NCBI GenBank assembly: GCA_934503275.1
Contig: CAKSVD010000003.1
Location: 124,001 to 188,000, forward strand
Reading direction: 5' to 3'
Source of the DNA: an uncultured Faecalibacterium sp.
GTDB taxonomy: Bacteria > Bacillota > Clostridia > Oscillospirales > Ruminococcaceae
DNA length: 64,000 bases
Below the pieces are notes generated by a model that ran no database searches, was not told the origin of the DNA, and saw only the letters and a list, made by a program, of their open reading frames with translations. Made by a program: the position numbers and the translations under genes. Below are positions 7,468 to 16,496 of the stretch, one piece after another. Every line of letters begins with the position of its first letter. Within the stretch, counting starts at the first letter, position 1.

Positions 7468-10272
7468 TTACACCCGCAGTTCTACGGTGGAGCCGCCGGT
7501 GCGTGCCTTGTGCACCACCACCTGCCGGTCGATGCGGTCCTTGAGCGCCCCCACATGGGAGATGATGCCCACCAGCCGGTCGCCCTCGGTCAGGCCGGAG
7601 AGCACCCGGATGGCCAGTTCCAGCGATTCCTCGTCCAGCGAGCCGAAGCCCTCGTCGAGGAACAAAGTATCCAGCCGGATGCCCCCAGCGCTGCTCTGCA
7701 CCTCGTCTGAAAGGCCGAGCGCCAGCGCCAGCGAGGCCTTGAAGCTTTCGCCGCCGGAAAGGGTCTTTACGCTGCGGCGGGTGCCGTTGTAGTGGTCGAT
7801 GACGCCAAGGTCCAGCCCGGACTGGCTGCGCTGGTTTTCTGCACCGATGCGCTCCAGCTCGTACTGCCCGGCGGTCATCTGCATCAGCCGGGTGTTGGCG
7901 TAGCGCAAAATGCGGTCCAGATAGTTCATCTGGATGTAGGCCTCAAGGCGTATCTTCTGTTTGCTGGTCAAAGTGCCGCCCGCTGTGGCAGCCAGTGCGC
8001 TGACCCACTGCCATCGGCTTTCCAGTGTCTGCCGCGCCTCGGTGGCAGCGCGGTACTGCGCTGCCGTTTTGCGGTTGGGCAGCAGTTGTGCCGAAAGCTG
8101 CTTTTCCCGGCTGCGCAGGGTCTCCCGCGCGGCGGTCAGCGCGGTCTGCTGTGCGGTAAGTTCCTCGGCGCTGCGGTCGGGCAGTTCCTTTTGGGCGGCG
8201 GTCTGCTGCGTGCGCAGCGCTTCTACGGCGGCTTCGGCGGCGGCAACGCTCTGCTCGGCCTGCTTCAGGCGGCGCTGCGCCGTGTCCATGCCGGTGCGCA
8301 GGGCGCTGCGGTCGGCTTCCAGCTTGTCCAGCGCCGCCTGTGCGTCTGCACGCTGGGGGTAGGGCAGGGCGGTGCGCCGCTCTGCGATTTGCCCCTCCAG
8401 CGCGTCTGCGCTGGCATTCTGGGCGGCGGCGCTGCGGTCGGCCTCGGCAGCGGCCTGCTCCAACGCCGGGCGCTGGCGGGTCTTGGCTTGCCGGTCGGTT
8501 TCCAGCTGCGCCTTGCGGCGGCAGTCGGCCTCGGCCTGTCGGCACTGTACGGCACAGTCTGCCTGTGCCGTCTGCAAAGCGGCGCTTTCCTCACGCAGCA
8601 CGTTGGTCATCAGGGCAAAGGTGAGCGGTACTGTGCCCTCGGAGGCAGTAAAGCGCTCCGGCAGCAGGGTCTCGGCATCCCGCCGGAGGGAGGTTTTTGC
8701 TTCGTTGGCAGCGGCCAGTGCGCTCTGGGCGGCGGCGCTGGCGCTCTGCGCCTGCCGGTCGGCGGCGGCAGCAGACTGCCGCGCGGCCTCCACCTGTGCC
8801 TGCGTGGGCGCGGTATGGGGCAGCAGGGCGCGGGCAGGGTGATGGGTACTGCCGCACACCGGGCAGGGTGTGCCCTCGGTCAGGCTCTCGGCCAGCAGCC
8901 CTGCCTGTGCGTCCAGAAACGCCCGCTCCAGCGCGTCCCGCCGGGCGTGGGCTTCGTCCTGTGCGGCAGCAGCGGTGCGGTAACTCTCCTGTGCCTTGTG
9001 GGCGGTTTTGGCCTGCCGCTGGCAGTCCGCAAGGCGCTGCTCCAGCTTTGTCAGCGCTTCGCCGCGCTGCGCCAGCTGGGCGCTGCGGTTTTGCAGGGTC
9101 AGCAGCCGGGTGTCTGCATCTGCCAGTGCGGCAAGTTCGGCTTCGGCGGCAGCAAGGTCGGCGTTCAGGCTGTCCAGCTGGGTGCGGCGCTTTTGCGCCT
9201 GTGCCGCCGCCAGCCGGGCGGCGTTCCGCGCCGCGGTCTGCTGGCGGCAGACCGCGTCCAGCGCGTCATAAGCTGCAAGAGCGCTCTGCGCCTGCGCCAC
9301 CTGCGCGGTCAGGGCATCCAGCTGCGCGGCGTCCCCGGCGTGGCGGTCGGCCTCGGTGCGGGCGGCGTCCAGTGCGGGTCTTGCGGCGGCGAGTTCTGCC
9401 TGCCGTGCAGCCAGCTGCTGCGCCAGCCGCTGCGCCTGTGCGGCTGCGCCCAACTGCTGCTGCACCGTGTCCAGCTGGGCTTCGGTGGTGTGCAGGGCGG
9501 CGCCGGCTTCCTCCAGTGCCGCCGCCTGCCGGGCGGTCAGAGCATCCAGTAAGGCAAGCGCCGTTTCCGGTACGGTCTGGGCGCACAGGGCGCGCAGCGC
9601 CTCGGCGTCCGGGTCCTCCGGGCTGAATTGCAGCCCGGACAGCAGGCTGTCCAGCTTGGCGTTCTGGGCGGTGCGCTGCTGGTTCAGCGCGGAGGCTTCG
9701 GCCTGTAAGCGCTCCTGCAGCTGGGCATAGCGCTGGGTGCGGAACAGCTTGCGGAAGATGCGGCTGCGCTCCTCGGTGGAGGCATTGAGCAGCTTTGTGA
9801 ACTGCCCCTGCGCAATGAGTACGATCTGGGAAAACTGGTTGTAGTCCAGCCCGATGATCTCCTGCACGGCGGCGGTCACGTCCTTCGCCTTGGTCACCGG
9901 CGGGCGGGTGTCCGGGTAGGTCAGGGTAGCATCCGCCTTTTCGGTGGTCATGCCCTCGCCCCGGGCTTTGGGGCGCTGGTACTCCGGGTTGCGGCGCACC
10001 GTGTAGCGCACACCGTGCACCTCAAATTCCAGTTCCACAAAGGTGGGGGTCTTATCATCCGCGTACTTGCAGCGCAGCATGGAGCCTTCCCGGATGCCGC
10101 TGCTGGAATGATCGTACAACGCATAGGTGATGGCATCAAAAAGGGTGGTCTTGCCCGCGCCGGTGTCGCCGGTAATGAGGTAAAGCCCGCCCCTGCCCAG
10201 CTTTTCAAGGTCAAGGGTGGTCTGGGCGGCATAGGGACCAAAGGCCGAAAGGGTCAGTCGCAGCGGTCTCAT
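7468..10272 (-). CDS. sbcC: Exonuclease subunit SbcC (Rad50-like SMC ATPase)
   Basis: ATPase half of the SbcCD (Mre11-Rad50 type) nuclease that opens hairpins and processes DNA ends. The Walker A motif GDTGAGKTTLFDAI is near residue 35. Long Ala/Gln/Glu-rich coiled coils flank a zinc hook (CPVC) near the middle, and the signature LSGGESFKASLALALGLSD and Walker B LDTLFLDEGFGSLDEE are at the C-terminus. At 934 residues it is within the usual range. The ATG overlaps the sbcD stop by 4 nt, which is the standard coupled arrangement. Alanine/arginine-rich coiled coils explain the many spurious open frames on the other strand. Confidence 0.97.
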   Translation of the reverse strand: MRPLRLTLSAFGPYAAQTTLDLEKLGRGGLYLITGDTGAGKTTLFDAITYALYDHSSSGIREGSMLRCKYADDKTPTFVELEFEVHGVRYTVRRNPEYQRPKARGEGMTTEKADATLTYPDTRPPVTKAKDVTAAVQEIIGLDYNQFSQIVLIAQGQFTKLLNASTEERSRIFRKLFRTQRYAQLQERLQAEASALNQQRTAQNAKLDSLLSGLQFSPEDPDAEALRALCAQTVPETALALLDALTARQAAALEEAGAALHTTEAQLDTVQQQLGAAAQAQRLAQQLAARQAELAAARPALDAARTEADRHAGDAAQLDALTAQVAQAQSALAAYDALDAVCRQQTAARNAARLAAAQAQKRRTQLDSLNADLAAAEAELAALADADTRLLTLQNRSAQLAQRGEALTKLEQRLADCQRQAKTAHKAQESYRTAAAAQDEAHARRDALERAFLDAQAGLLAESLTEGTPCPVCGSTHHPARALLPHTAPTQAQVEAARQSAAAADRQAQSASAAAQSALAAANEAKTSLRRDAETLLPERFTASEGTVPLTFALMTNVLREESAALQTAQADCAVQCRQAEADCRRKAQLETDRQAKTRQRPALEQAAAEADRSAAAQNASADALEGQIAERRTALPYPQRADAQAALDKLEADRSALRTGMDTAQRRLKQAEQSVAAAEAAVEALRTQQTAAQKELPDRSAEELTAQQTALTAARETLRSREKQLSAQLLPNRKTAAQYRAATEARQTLESRWQWVSALAATAGGTLTSKQKIRLEAYIQMNYLDRILRYANTRLMQMTAGQYELERIGAENQRSQSGLDLGVIDHYNGTRRSVKTLSGGESFKASLALALGLSDEVQSSAGGIRLDTLFLDEGFGSLDEESLELAIRVLSGLTEGDRLVGIISHVGALKDRIDRQVVVHKARTGGSTVELRV

Positions 10273-11411
10273 ACGGTGTCGCCCTCCTTCCAGATCTCCT
10301 CGATCAGTGCTTGGCAGAACGCCGTCTGCTCGGCGGTCAGGGGCTGGTTATTTTGCAGCTGATAAAAGGCTGCCAGATGCTCCAGCGGGGAGATGCTCTC
10401 GGTGCGCTCCGGGGCGCAGATCTCCTGCTGCTGGCGGGTGCGCTTGTTGTCGTAGTCCAGCTGCATCAGGTTGGGGTAGATGACCCGCAGCCGCGCCAGC
10501 GCATCCGGCACATCCTGCTCATCGGTCAGGGTGATGTGCAGGTAATCGTCTACGGCGGTGCCCTCGTAGCAGCGGCGGTCGGTCAGCTCCATGTAGCTGC
10601 CCCGCAGCCCGCGCAGGTCGTGCCGGGGGGTCAGGGGCGCAGTGGTGATGTGCACCTCGCCCTTTGCACCCAACTCCACAAAGGTAGCACTTTTCTTCTG
10701 CCCCGCCTCCGAGAAGGAATATTTCAGCGGCGTGCCGCAGTAGCGCAACGTCTCCCGCCCTACCTTCTGCGGGCTGTGCAGATGCCCCAGCGCCACATAG
10801 TCAAAGGCATCGAACAGGGCGGCGTCCACGCTGTCCACCCCGCCCACCGAAAGCTCCTCGCTCTCGCAGGCGGCAGCACCCGCAACGAACTGGTGCGCCA
10901 CCAGCACGCTGCGGTGGCCGGGGTCCGGGGTGCAGTGCCGCAGCACACAGGCAAGGGCATCGTTGTAGCTTTCAATGGGCTCATCCGGCCAGACGTGCCG
11001 CACCATGGCGGGCTTTAAAAAGGGCAGTAAGTACACATCCACCGTGCCGTGGGTGTCCTGCAAAGGGATGGGCTGCGGCGCACCGGTGAACACCGGGCTG
11101 ACGTAGACCCGGCTGTCGGCCAGCAGGGCAGAGCCAAAGGCCACCCGGTCGGCAGAATCGTGGTTGCCGCTGATGGCGAATACCGGCAGCTTCCGCGCTG
11201 CCAGCTGGGTCAAAAACCAGTCCAGCAGCCGCACCGCCTCGGCAGGGGGAACGGGCTTGTCGTAAAGGTCCCCGGCCAGCAGTACGCCGTCCACAGGAGT
11301 CTCATCCAGCAGGGCTAAGATCTCTTCCAGAATATACCGCTGATCCTCCAGCATGGAAAACTCGCACACCCGCTTGCCCAGATGCAGGTCGGACAAATGC
11401 AGAAAACGCAA
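10269..11411 (-). CDS. sbcD: Exonuclease subunit SbcD (Mre11-like)
   Basis: Metallophosphoesterase nuclease partner of SbcC. The metal-binding motifs are in order: SDLHLGK (residues 7-13), LAGDLYDK, GNHDSADR, then VAHQF and ALGHLHSPQ. The length of 380 residues is typical. The start is a TTG at 11411 with AAGGCGGTG about 9 nt upstream; no better in-frame ATG exists before the first motif. A promoter with a perfect TATAAT lies 36 nt upstream. The 3' end overlaps sbcC by 4 nt. Confidence 0.95.
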   Translation of the reverse strand: MRFLHLSDLHLGKRVCEFSMLEDQRYILEEILALLDETPVDGVLLAGDLYDKPVPPAEAVRLLDWFLTQLAARKLPVFAISGNHDSADRVAFGSALLADSRVYVSPVFTGAPQPIPLQDTHGTVDVYLLPFLKPAMVRHVWPDEPIESYNDALACVLRHCTPDPGHRSVLVAHQFVAGAAACESEELSVGGVDSVDAALFDAFDYVALGHLHSPQKVGRETLRYCGTPLKYSFSEAGQKKSATFVELGAKGEVHITTAPLTPRHDLRGLRGSYMELTDRRCYEGTAVDDYLHITLTDEQDVPDALARLRVIYPNLMQLDYDNKRTRQQQEICAPERTESISPLEHLAAFYQLQNNQPLTAEQTAFCQALIEEIWKEGDTV

Positions 11412-11446
11412 ACAGGAACACCGCCTTTCAAAAAACGCTTTGCCCT

Positions 11447-11476
11447 ATTATAACGCAGCCGCCGCTGCACGCGCAA
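11447..11476 (-). promoter_or_regulatory. Promoter of sbcDC
   Basis: On the minus strand: TTGCGC (11471-11476), 18-nt spacer, consensus TATAAT (11447-11452). Confidence 0.7.
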
Positions 11477-11528
11477 CCAAGGAGAACAGAAAAACGGACA
11501 ACTGCTGTTTGCCGTTGCGACCCCTTCT

Positions 11529-11635
11529 GTGAAAATGGGACACCGGAGCGTCCGCAGACGCTCCGGTGTCCCGAAATTTAAAATGATTTTTCCGCTGAAT
11601 ATGGCCAAAGCGCACGCGGAGGCCATTCCAAATCG
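11529..11635. repeat. Two-hairpin dispersed element, copy A
   Basis: GTGAAAAT box at 11529-11536, then a 16-bp perfect stem (11537-11552 with 11557-11572) around loop CGCA. A 28-nt spacer follows, then a second hairpin with outer stem ATGGCC/GGCCAT (11601-11606 with 11621-11626), and AAATCG at 11630-11635. Read on the minus strand, the first hairpin followed by ATTTTCAC could terminate the peptidoglycan-binding gene. The same architecture recurs at 42676-42779, 52321-52425 and 57127-57231. Confidence 0.85.
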
Positions 11636-11653
11636 TTTTACGGCCTGCGTATA

Positions 11654-12124
11654 TCAGAACATTTTCTCCCAAGTAGCGTAGCCCACGCTGCCGTCTGCCG
11701 TCAGACCGTTGCGCCGCTGGAACCGCTGCACGGCGGCAGCGGTGGCTGCACCGTACTTGCCGTCATCCTTCAGCCGCTCGCCCAGAGAGTTGAGTTTCTG
11801 CTGCACCAGCCGCACTGTGCCGCCGGAGGAGCCGGTGTGCAGCACGATGCCGGGGTAGGGCACCTTCAGCCCGTGCTTTGCGGTGTAGCGAGTGTAGAGC
11901 ACGTTCCATGTGTTCTGTCCCACCTTGCCGTCCATGTTCATCTTGTTTTTCAGCTGGAACTCCTGCACAGCACGCTGGGTGCCAACGCCGAACTTGCCGT
12001 CTGCCTTCAGCGCATCGTACCATGTGCACGCATCGCGCACACCGTTGAGCCACGTCTGCACAAGTGCCACGTCCGGCCCGGAGGAGCCGCGCTGGAGCAG
12101 GGAATAATAACCGGGAATCGCCAT
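11654..12124 (-). CDS. Protein with two peptidoglycan-binding (PGRP-associated type 1) repeats
   Basis: 156 residues made almost entirely of two PG_binding_1 domains, about 5-75 and 85-156. Each carries the pattern of a hydrophobic VxxVQxxLN helix, a DGKFG/DGKYG turn, a TxxAVQxFQ helix and a final Gly-x-x-x-x-x-Trp. Such modules anchor enzymes to the cell wall, but no catalytic domain is attached. There is also no signal peptide (start MAIPGYYSLLQRGSSG), so its location is uncertain. The ATG at 12124 follows AAAGGAGG. The gene lies 50 nt after spoIIR on the same strand, and a cortex or wall role is an inference from that. Confidence 0.85.
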   Translation of the reverse strand: MAIPGYYSLLQRGSSGPDVALVQTWLNGVRDACTWYDALKADGKFGVGTQRAVQEFQLKNKMNMDGKVGQNTWNVLYTRYTAKHGLKVPYPGIVLHTGSSGGTVRLVQQKLNSLGERLKDDGKYGAATAAAVQRFQRRNGLTADGSVGYATWEKMF

Positions 12125-12173
12125 AGAGGGATCCCTCCTTTCCCTCCATGCTATGCTCCGGCGGGGTGTGGCG

Positions 12174-12809
12174 TCACCCCGCCAGCAGCACCGTCTGCCG
12201 CCGGGCAGTCAGCCGGTGTGCCCAGTCCACCAGCCGGAACCGCAGGATGTACTGCCCGCAGACAAGGTCGTTCTCCGCAGGCAGGGCGTAGCCGCCCTGC
12301 GCAAAGCTGCACAGCCCCGGGTACAGCACACACCACCAGTTGCGCCCGCCGCCGCTGCCGATGTCGATGCGCACCGCATCGTACCGCCCGGCGGGCAGCT
12401 GACCGGTGGGGTAGCGCCGGGCGGGAAAGTACATATTGACAAGATACACCCGCACCGGGGCATGGATGCCCTGCACGGCCAGTGCCCGCTGCGCCGCCAG
12501 TTGGAAATGCAAAAGCTGCCCTGCCGCCCATGCCCGCGCTTCCGGCGCGCTCTGCGCCGGGCATTGCTGCATCACGGTCAGCACCGCGTCCCGCACCCGG
12601 AGTTTTGCGCTCTGGTCAGCTATGGCATTGCTGGCTGCCCGGATGTGCAGCCGCAGGGTGTCGGCGCACAGCGCAGCCCCGGCATCCAGCTGGGTACGCC
12701 CCCAGCACAGCCCCTGCAAAGCGCCGCACAGTGCAAAGCCCACCAGCACACTGGCGCACAGCAGCCGCATCTGCCGGACGGAAAGCGGCTTTAAGAGAAA
12801 ACGAACCAT
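12174..12809 (-). CDS. spoIIR: Stage II sporulation protein R
   Basis: In spore formers SpoIIR is exported from the forespore and activates the SpoIIGA protease that processes pro-sigma-E. Residues about 12-32 are a membrane/export segment (MRLLCASVLVGFALCGAL). The family core follows: LRLHIRAASNAIADQSAKLRVRDAVL, then VRVYLVNMYFPARRYP, LPAGRYDAVRIDIG and the hallmark GRNWWCVLYPGLC. The ATG at 12809 is preceded by GAGGGG lying inside a hairpin. Relatives of the suggested genus are regarded as non-sporulating, so retention of this gene is notable. 211 residues is close to the normal length. Confidence 0.9.
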   Translation of the reverse strand: MVRFLLKPLSVRQMRLLCASVLVGFALCGALQGLCWGRTQLDAGAALCADTLRLHIRAASNAIADQSAKLRVRDAVLTVMQQCPAQSAPEARAWAAGQLLHFQLAAQRALAVQGIHAPVRVYLVNMYFPARRYPTGQLPAGRYDAVRIDIGSGGGRNWWCVLYPGLCSFAQGGYALPAENDLVCGQYILRFRLVDWAHRLTARRQTVLLAG

Positions 12810-12810
12810 A

Positions 12811-12856
12811 AAAAACAGACCCCTCTTCTGGAAATGATAACCAGAGGATGGGTCTG
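12811..12856 (-). promoter_or_regulatory. Terminator-like hairpin holding the spoIIR ribosome site
   Basis: On the minus strand a long stem (12841-12856 with 12816-12831) is followed by TTTTTT and, directly, the spoIIR ATG at 12809. The GAGGGG ribosome site is in the 3' arm. The structure would terminate transcription or block translation unless it is opened. Confidence 0.6.
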
Positions 12857-12873
12857 CTGCAGCGGGGTTATAC

Positions 12874-12910
12874 AAAAAACTCTCCGTCATTACTGCAAAA
12901 TGACGGAGAG
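12874..12910 (-). terminator. Terminator of the ACT/UPF0210 operon
   Basis: A 12-bp stem (12899-12910 with 12880-12891) followed on the minus strand by six T residues, just after the UPF0210 stop. Confidence 0.9.
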
Positions 12911-12920
12911 GGAGTTTATG

Positions 12921-14288
12921 TTAGTTCTTCAGGGACTGCATGGGGGCGGGCAGGCGGCCGCCGCGGTTGATGAACACCGAGGGGTCGTGGCTGTTCACCG
13001 GCATGATGGGGCCATAGCCCAGCAGACCGCCGAAGTCCAGCACCTCACCGGCCTTGCGGCCAATGGCGGGGATGACGCGCACGGCGGTGGTCTTGCTGTT
13101 CACCATGCCAATGGCGGCCTCGTCCGCGATCAGGGCACTGATGACGGCAGGGGTGGTGTCGCCGGGGATGATGACCATGTCGATGCCCACAGAGCAGACG
13201 GCGGTCATGGCTTCCAGCTTTTCAATGGTCAGGCAGCCGATCTCGGCAGCGTGGATCATACCGGCATCTTCGCTGACCGGGATAAAGGCACCGGACAGGC
13301 CGCCAACGTGGTTGGAGGCCATCACGCCGCCCTTCTTCACAGCATCGTTCAGCAGGGCAAGGCAGGCGGTGGTGCCGCAGCAGCCGCAGGTCTCCAGACC
13401 CATCTCTTCCAGAATGTTGGCCACGCTGTCGCCGATGGCCGGGGTGGGAGCCAGCGAAAGGTCTATGATACCGGCGGGCACGCCCAGTGCCTTGGAGGCA
13501 AGGTTTGCCACCAGCTGACCTACGCGGGTGATCTTGAAGGCAGTGCGCTTGACAAGCTCTGCCACCTCGTCAATGGGGGCGTCCTTGGGCAGACGAGCCA
13601 GCGCAGCGCGCACAGCGCCCGGGCCGGAAACGCCCACATGGATCTCGCAGTCCGGCTCGCCGGGGCCGTGGAAGGCACCGGCCATGAAGGGGTTATCCTC
13701 CGGTGCGTTGCAGAACACCACCAGCTTGGCAGCGCCGATGCACTGACGGTCGGCGGTCAGCTCGCTGGCCTTCTTTACGGCCTCGCCCATCAGCTTGATG
13801 GCGTCCATATTCAGACCGGCCTTGGTGGCGCCGATGTTTACCGAACTGCACACGATATCGGTCTCGGCCAGTGCGCGGGGGATGGACTCGATCAGGCGGC
13901 GGTCACCGGCAGAAAAGCCCTTGTGCACCAGTGCGCTGTAGCCGCCTACAAAATTGACGCCCACTTTTTTGCCGGCGGCGTCCAGCGTTTTTGCAAAGTC
14001 CACGGGGTCTGCCTCCGGGCAGGCACCCAGCAGCATGGCAATGGGGGTGACGCTGATGCGCTTGTTGATGATGGGGATGCCGTACTCAGCGCTGATGCGC
14101 TCCACGGCGGAGACAAGGTTCGCGGCCTTGGTGGTGATCTTGTTGTAGATATTCTCGCAGGCCTTCTTGGGGTCCGGGTCGATGCAGTCCAGCAGGCTGA
14201 TGCCCATGGTCACGGTGCGCACGTCCAGATTATCCTGCGTGAACATCTCGATGGTTTCCAGGATATCCCCGGTGTTAAACATACTCAT
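12921..14288 (-). CDS. PFL family protein, UPF0210 (DUF711)
   Basis: 455 residues that match the UPF0210/DUF711 family over the full length. Family landmarks are the N-terminal [15 protein letters not shown], the [15 protein letters not shown] segment, the [14 protein letters not shown] [12 protein letters not shown], the Cys-rich [17 protein letters not shown] and the C-terminal [20 protein letters not shown] structure exists for the family but its reaction is not established. It follows a UPF0237 ACT-domain gene by 24 nt, a conserved pair across Firmicutes that suggests ligand-regulated activity. Confidence 0.95.
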   Translation of the reverse strand: MSMFNTGDILETIEMFTQDNLDVRTVTMGISLLDCIDPDPKKACENIYNKITTKAANLVSAVERISAEYGIPIINKRISVTPIAMLLGACPEADPVDFAKTLDAAGKKVGVNFVGGYSALVHKGFSAGDRRLIESIPRALAETDIVCSSVNIGATKAGLNMDAIKLMGEAVKKASELTADRQCIGAAKLVVFCNAPEDNPFMAGAFHGPGEPDCEIHVGVSGPGAVRAALARLPKDAPIDEVAELVKRTAFKITRVGQLVANLASKALGVPAGIIDLSLAPTPAIGDSVANILEEMGLETCGCCGTTACLALLNDAVKKGGVMASNHVGGLSGAFIPVSEDAGMIHAAEIGCLTIEKLEAMTAVCSVGIDMVIIPGDTTPAVISALIADEAAIGMVNSKTTAVRVIPAIGRKAGEVLDFGGLLGYGPIMPVNSHDPSVFINRGGRLPAPMQSLKN

Positions 14289-14312
14289 AACGGTTGCGGG
14301 CTCCTTTCCGGC

Positions 14313-14591
14313 TCAGATGGTGTGCATGGCGTCAAAAACTTCCTGACGGGTCACGTTGATCTGCATCCCCATCTCGGCGGCAAGCGCATCGGTGCGCTTG
14401 TGCAGCTGGTCGTGGTCAACATTGCAGTTGGAAAGATCCACCAGCATGATCATGGCAAACATCCCCTGCAGGATGCTCTGGGTCACATCCTCGATATTGA
14501 TGTTCAGTTCGGTGCACAGACCGGCCACCTTTGCGACAACGCCCACGGTATCGTGTCCAATGACGGTAATGAAAGCTTTCATGGTTTCCAC
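14313..14591 (-). CDS. ACT domain protein, UPF0237
   Basis: 92 residues, a single ACT domain with the opening FITVIGHDTVGVVAKVAGLC and the central NINIEDVTQSILQGMF. ACT domains bind amino acids or other small ligands and regulate a partner, here most likely the UPF0210 protein encoded immediately downstream. The ATG at 14591 is the only family-consistent start. It is divergent from the Lrp gene at 14821. Confidence 0.95.
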   Translation of the reverse strand: METMKAFITVIGHDTVGVVAKVAGLCTELNINIEDVTQSILQGMFAMIMLVDLSNCNVDHDQLHKRTDALAAEMGMQINVTRQEVFDAMHTI

Positions 14592-14756
14592 CCTCGTTTT
14601 CCTTATAGTGATTGGTGCCGCAAAAGACCCGGCACACGCTTACCCTTCCAGTATAGCAGATTTAGCAAATTTTGAACACACTTTTTGTAAAAAAGAGCAG
14701 AATACAGGGGTAAAAGACATTCTATATAAAAATCAAGTGCAATCTGCCGGGGCTTG

Positions 14757-14765
14757 TGCTATACT
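14757..14765 (+). promoter_or_regulatory. Extended -10 promoter of the Lrp operon
   Basis: TGC followed by TATACT (14760-14765), about 55 nt before the ATG. The -35 region is weak (TGCAAT 16 nt upstream), so the extended -10 probably carries recognition. Confidence 0.55.
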
Positions 14766-14820
14766 TATACTTAATTTCCCACGGATTTCCGTGTAGAGGG
14801 TTGATAAGGAGTATATAACA

Positions 14821-15300
14821 ATGGAACAGCTTTTGAAGATTCTGGAAAACAACGCCCGTCTGCCCGTGGAGGACATTGCCACCATGCTGAACAAATCCCC
14901 CGCCGAGGTGGCGGCGATGATGGACCTTGCCCGGGCGCAGGGCATCATCAAGGGCTACAAGACCCTTGTGGACTGGGAAAAGGCCAAGGTGAACCGCGTG
15001 GAGGCGGTCATCGAGTTGAACGTCAGCCCCAAAAAGAGCCGCGGCTTTGACGAGATCGCTGCCACCATCGCCGCCTTTGACGAGGTGGAGAGCGTGCTGC
15101 TGATGAGCGGCGGGTACGACCTGCAGCTGGTGATCAAGGGGCAGACCTTCCAGGAGATCGCCCTGTTTGTGGCAAAGCGGCTTTCGCCGCTGGACGATGT
15201 GCTGTCCACCGCCACCCATTTTGTGCTGCGCACCTACAAAAAAGAGGGGCGGCTGTATCAGGATGAAGAAATTGATGAAAGAGAGTGCACGGTGCTGTGA
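14821..15300 (+). CDS. Lrp/AsnC family transcriptional regulator
   Basis: 159-residue feast/famine regulator. The N-terminal helix-turn-helix covers residues about 5-50 (LLKILENNARLPVEDIATMLNKSPAEVAAMM) and the C-terminal RAM/ACT-like ligand domain about 65-150 (VEAVIELNVSP, VLLMSGGYDLQLVIKG). It stops at 15300, and the next ATG overlaps the stop by one base, so it is coupled to an aminotransferase gene. This makes autoregulated control of amino-acid metabolism likely. The ligand cannot be predicted. Confidence 0.93.
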   Translation: MEQLLKILENNARLPVEDIATMLNKSPAEVAAMMDLARAQGIIKGYKTLVDWEKAKVNRVEAVIELNVSPKKSRGFDEIAATIAAFDEVESVLLMSGGYDLQLVIKGQTFQEIALFVAKRLSPLDDVLSTATHFVLRTYKKEGRLYQDEEIDERECTVL

Positions 15301-16484
15301 TGGATTATGATAAACTGATCGCGCCTGCCGCCAAGGCCATGCGCCCCTCCGGCATCCGCAAATTTTTCGATCTGGCCGCCGAAATGCCCGAGTGCATCAG
15401 CCTTGGCGTAGGCGAGCCGGATTTCAAGACCCCGTGGGCTGTGCGCGAGGCCGGCATCGACAGCCTTGAGCACGGACGCACCCGCTATACCTCCAACGCT
15501 GGCTTAAAGGAACTGCGCGCCGAGATCAGCCGGTATCTGGAGCGGCGCATGAACCTGCGCTACGACCCCATGCGGCAGATCCTTGTGACCGTGGGCGGCA
15601 GCGAAGCCATTGATATGTGCATTCGCACGCTGGTCAAGCCCGGGGACGAGGTGATCATCCCGGAGCCCTGCTTTGTGTGCTATGAGCCTATCACCACCCT
15701 GTCCGGCGGCGTGCCGGTGCACGTTGCCTGCCGTCAGGAGGACGAGTTCCGTCTGCGTGCCGATGCGCTGAAGGCTGCCATCACCCCCAAGACCAAGCTG
15801 GTCATCATGCCCTTCCCCAACAACCCCACCGGAGCGGTGATGGAGCGGGAGAATCTGGAAGCAGTGGCCGAGGTGCTGCGCGGCACCGACATCATGGTGC
15901 TGTCTGACGAGATCTACGCAGAACTAAACTACGGCCTGCGGCCGCACGTTTCTATTGCCACCCTGCCCGGCATGGCAGAGCGCACCATCGTGGTGAACGG
16001 CTTTTCCAAAAGCTACGCCATGACCGGCTGGCGGCTGGGCTATGCCTGCGGCCCGGAGGCGGTCATTAAAATTATGACCAAGATCCACCAGAGCGCCATC
16101 ATGAGCGCCCCCACCACCAGCCAGTTCGCCGCCATCACCGCCCTGAAGGAGTGCGACGGCGAGATCGACCGGATGCGGGACGAGTACAATATGCGCCGCC
16201 GCTTGGTGGTGCGCAGCTTCAACGATATGGGTCTGACCTGCTTCGAGCCCCGGGGCGCGTTCTACGCCTTCCCTTGCATCAAGAGCACCGGCATGAGCAG
16301 TCAGGAGTTCTGCACAAAGCTTTTGGAGCAAAAGCACGTTGCCATCATCCCCGGCGATGCCTTTGGCGCTTCCGGCGAGGGGTACTGCCGCGTTTCCTAC
16401 GCGTACAGCGTGGAACACCTGACCGAGGCGCTGAAGCGCATCCGGGAGTTTTTGGTGGAAAACAACATCTACCACGGCAACTGA
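15300..16484 (+). CDS. Class I/II PLP-dependent aminotransferase
   Basis: 394 residues, fold-type I aminotransferase. The PLP Lys lies in NGFSKSYAMTGWRLGY. Other landmarks are LGVGEPDFKTP near the N-terminus, NNPTGAVM (Asn contacting PLP), the SDEIYAELNY Asp/Tyr pair and the C-terminal Arg in YCRVSYAYS. Related enzymes use aspartate, aromatic or branched-chain amino acids, and specificity cannot be told. The ATG at 15300 overlaps the Lrp stop (TGATG). It is followed after 12 nt by ispE. Confidence 0.93.
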   Translation: MDYDKLIAPAAKAMRPSGIRKFFDLAAEMPECISLGVGEPDFKTPWAVREAGIDSLEHGRTRYTSNAGLKELRAEISRYLERRMNLRYDPMRQILVTVGGSEAIDMCIRTLVKPGDEVIIPEPCFVCYEPITTLSGGVPVHVACRQEDEFRLRADALKAAITPKTKLVIMPFPNNPTGAVMERENLEAVAEVLRGTDIMVLSDEIYAELNYGLRPHVSIATLPGMAERTIVVNGFSKSYAMTGWRLGYACGPEAVIKIMTKIHQSAIMSAPTTSQFAAITALKECDGEIDRMRDEYNMRRRLVVRSFNDMGLTCFEPRGAFYAFPCIKSTGMSSQEFCTKLLEQKHVAIIPGDAFGASGEGYCRVSYAYSVEHLTEALKRIREFLVENNIYHGN

Positions 16485-16496
16485 GGAGGAACACAG

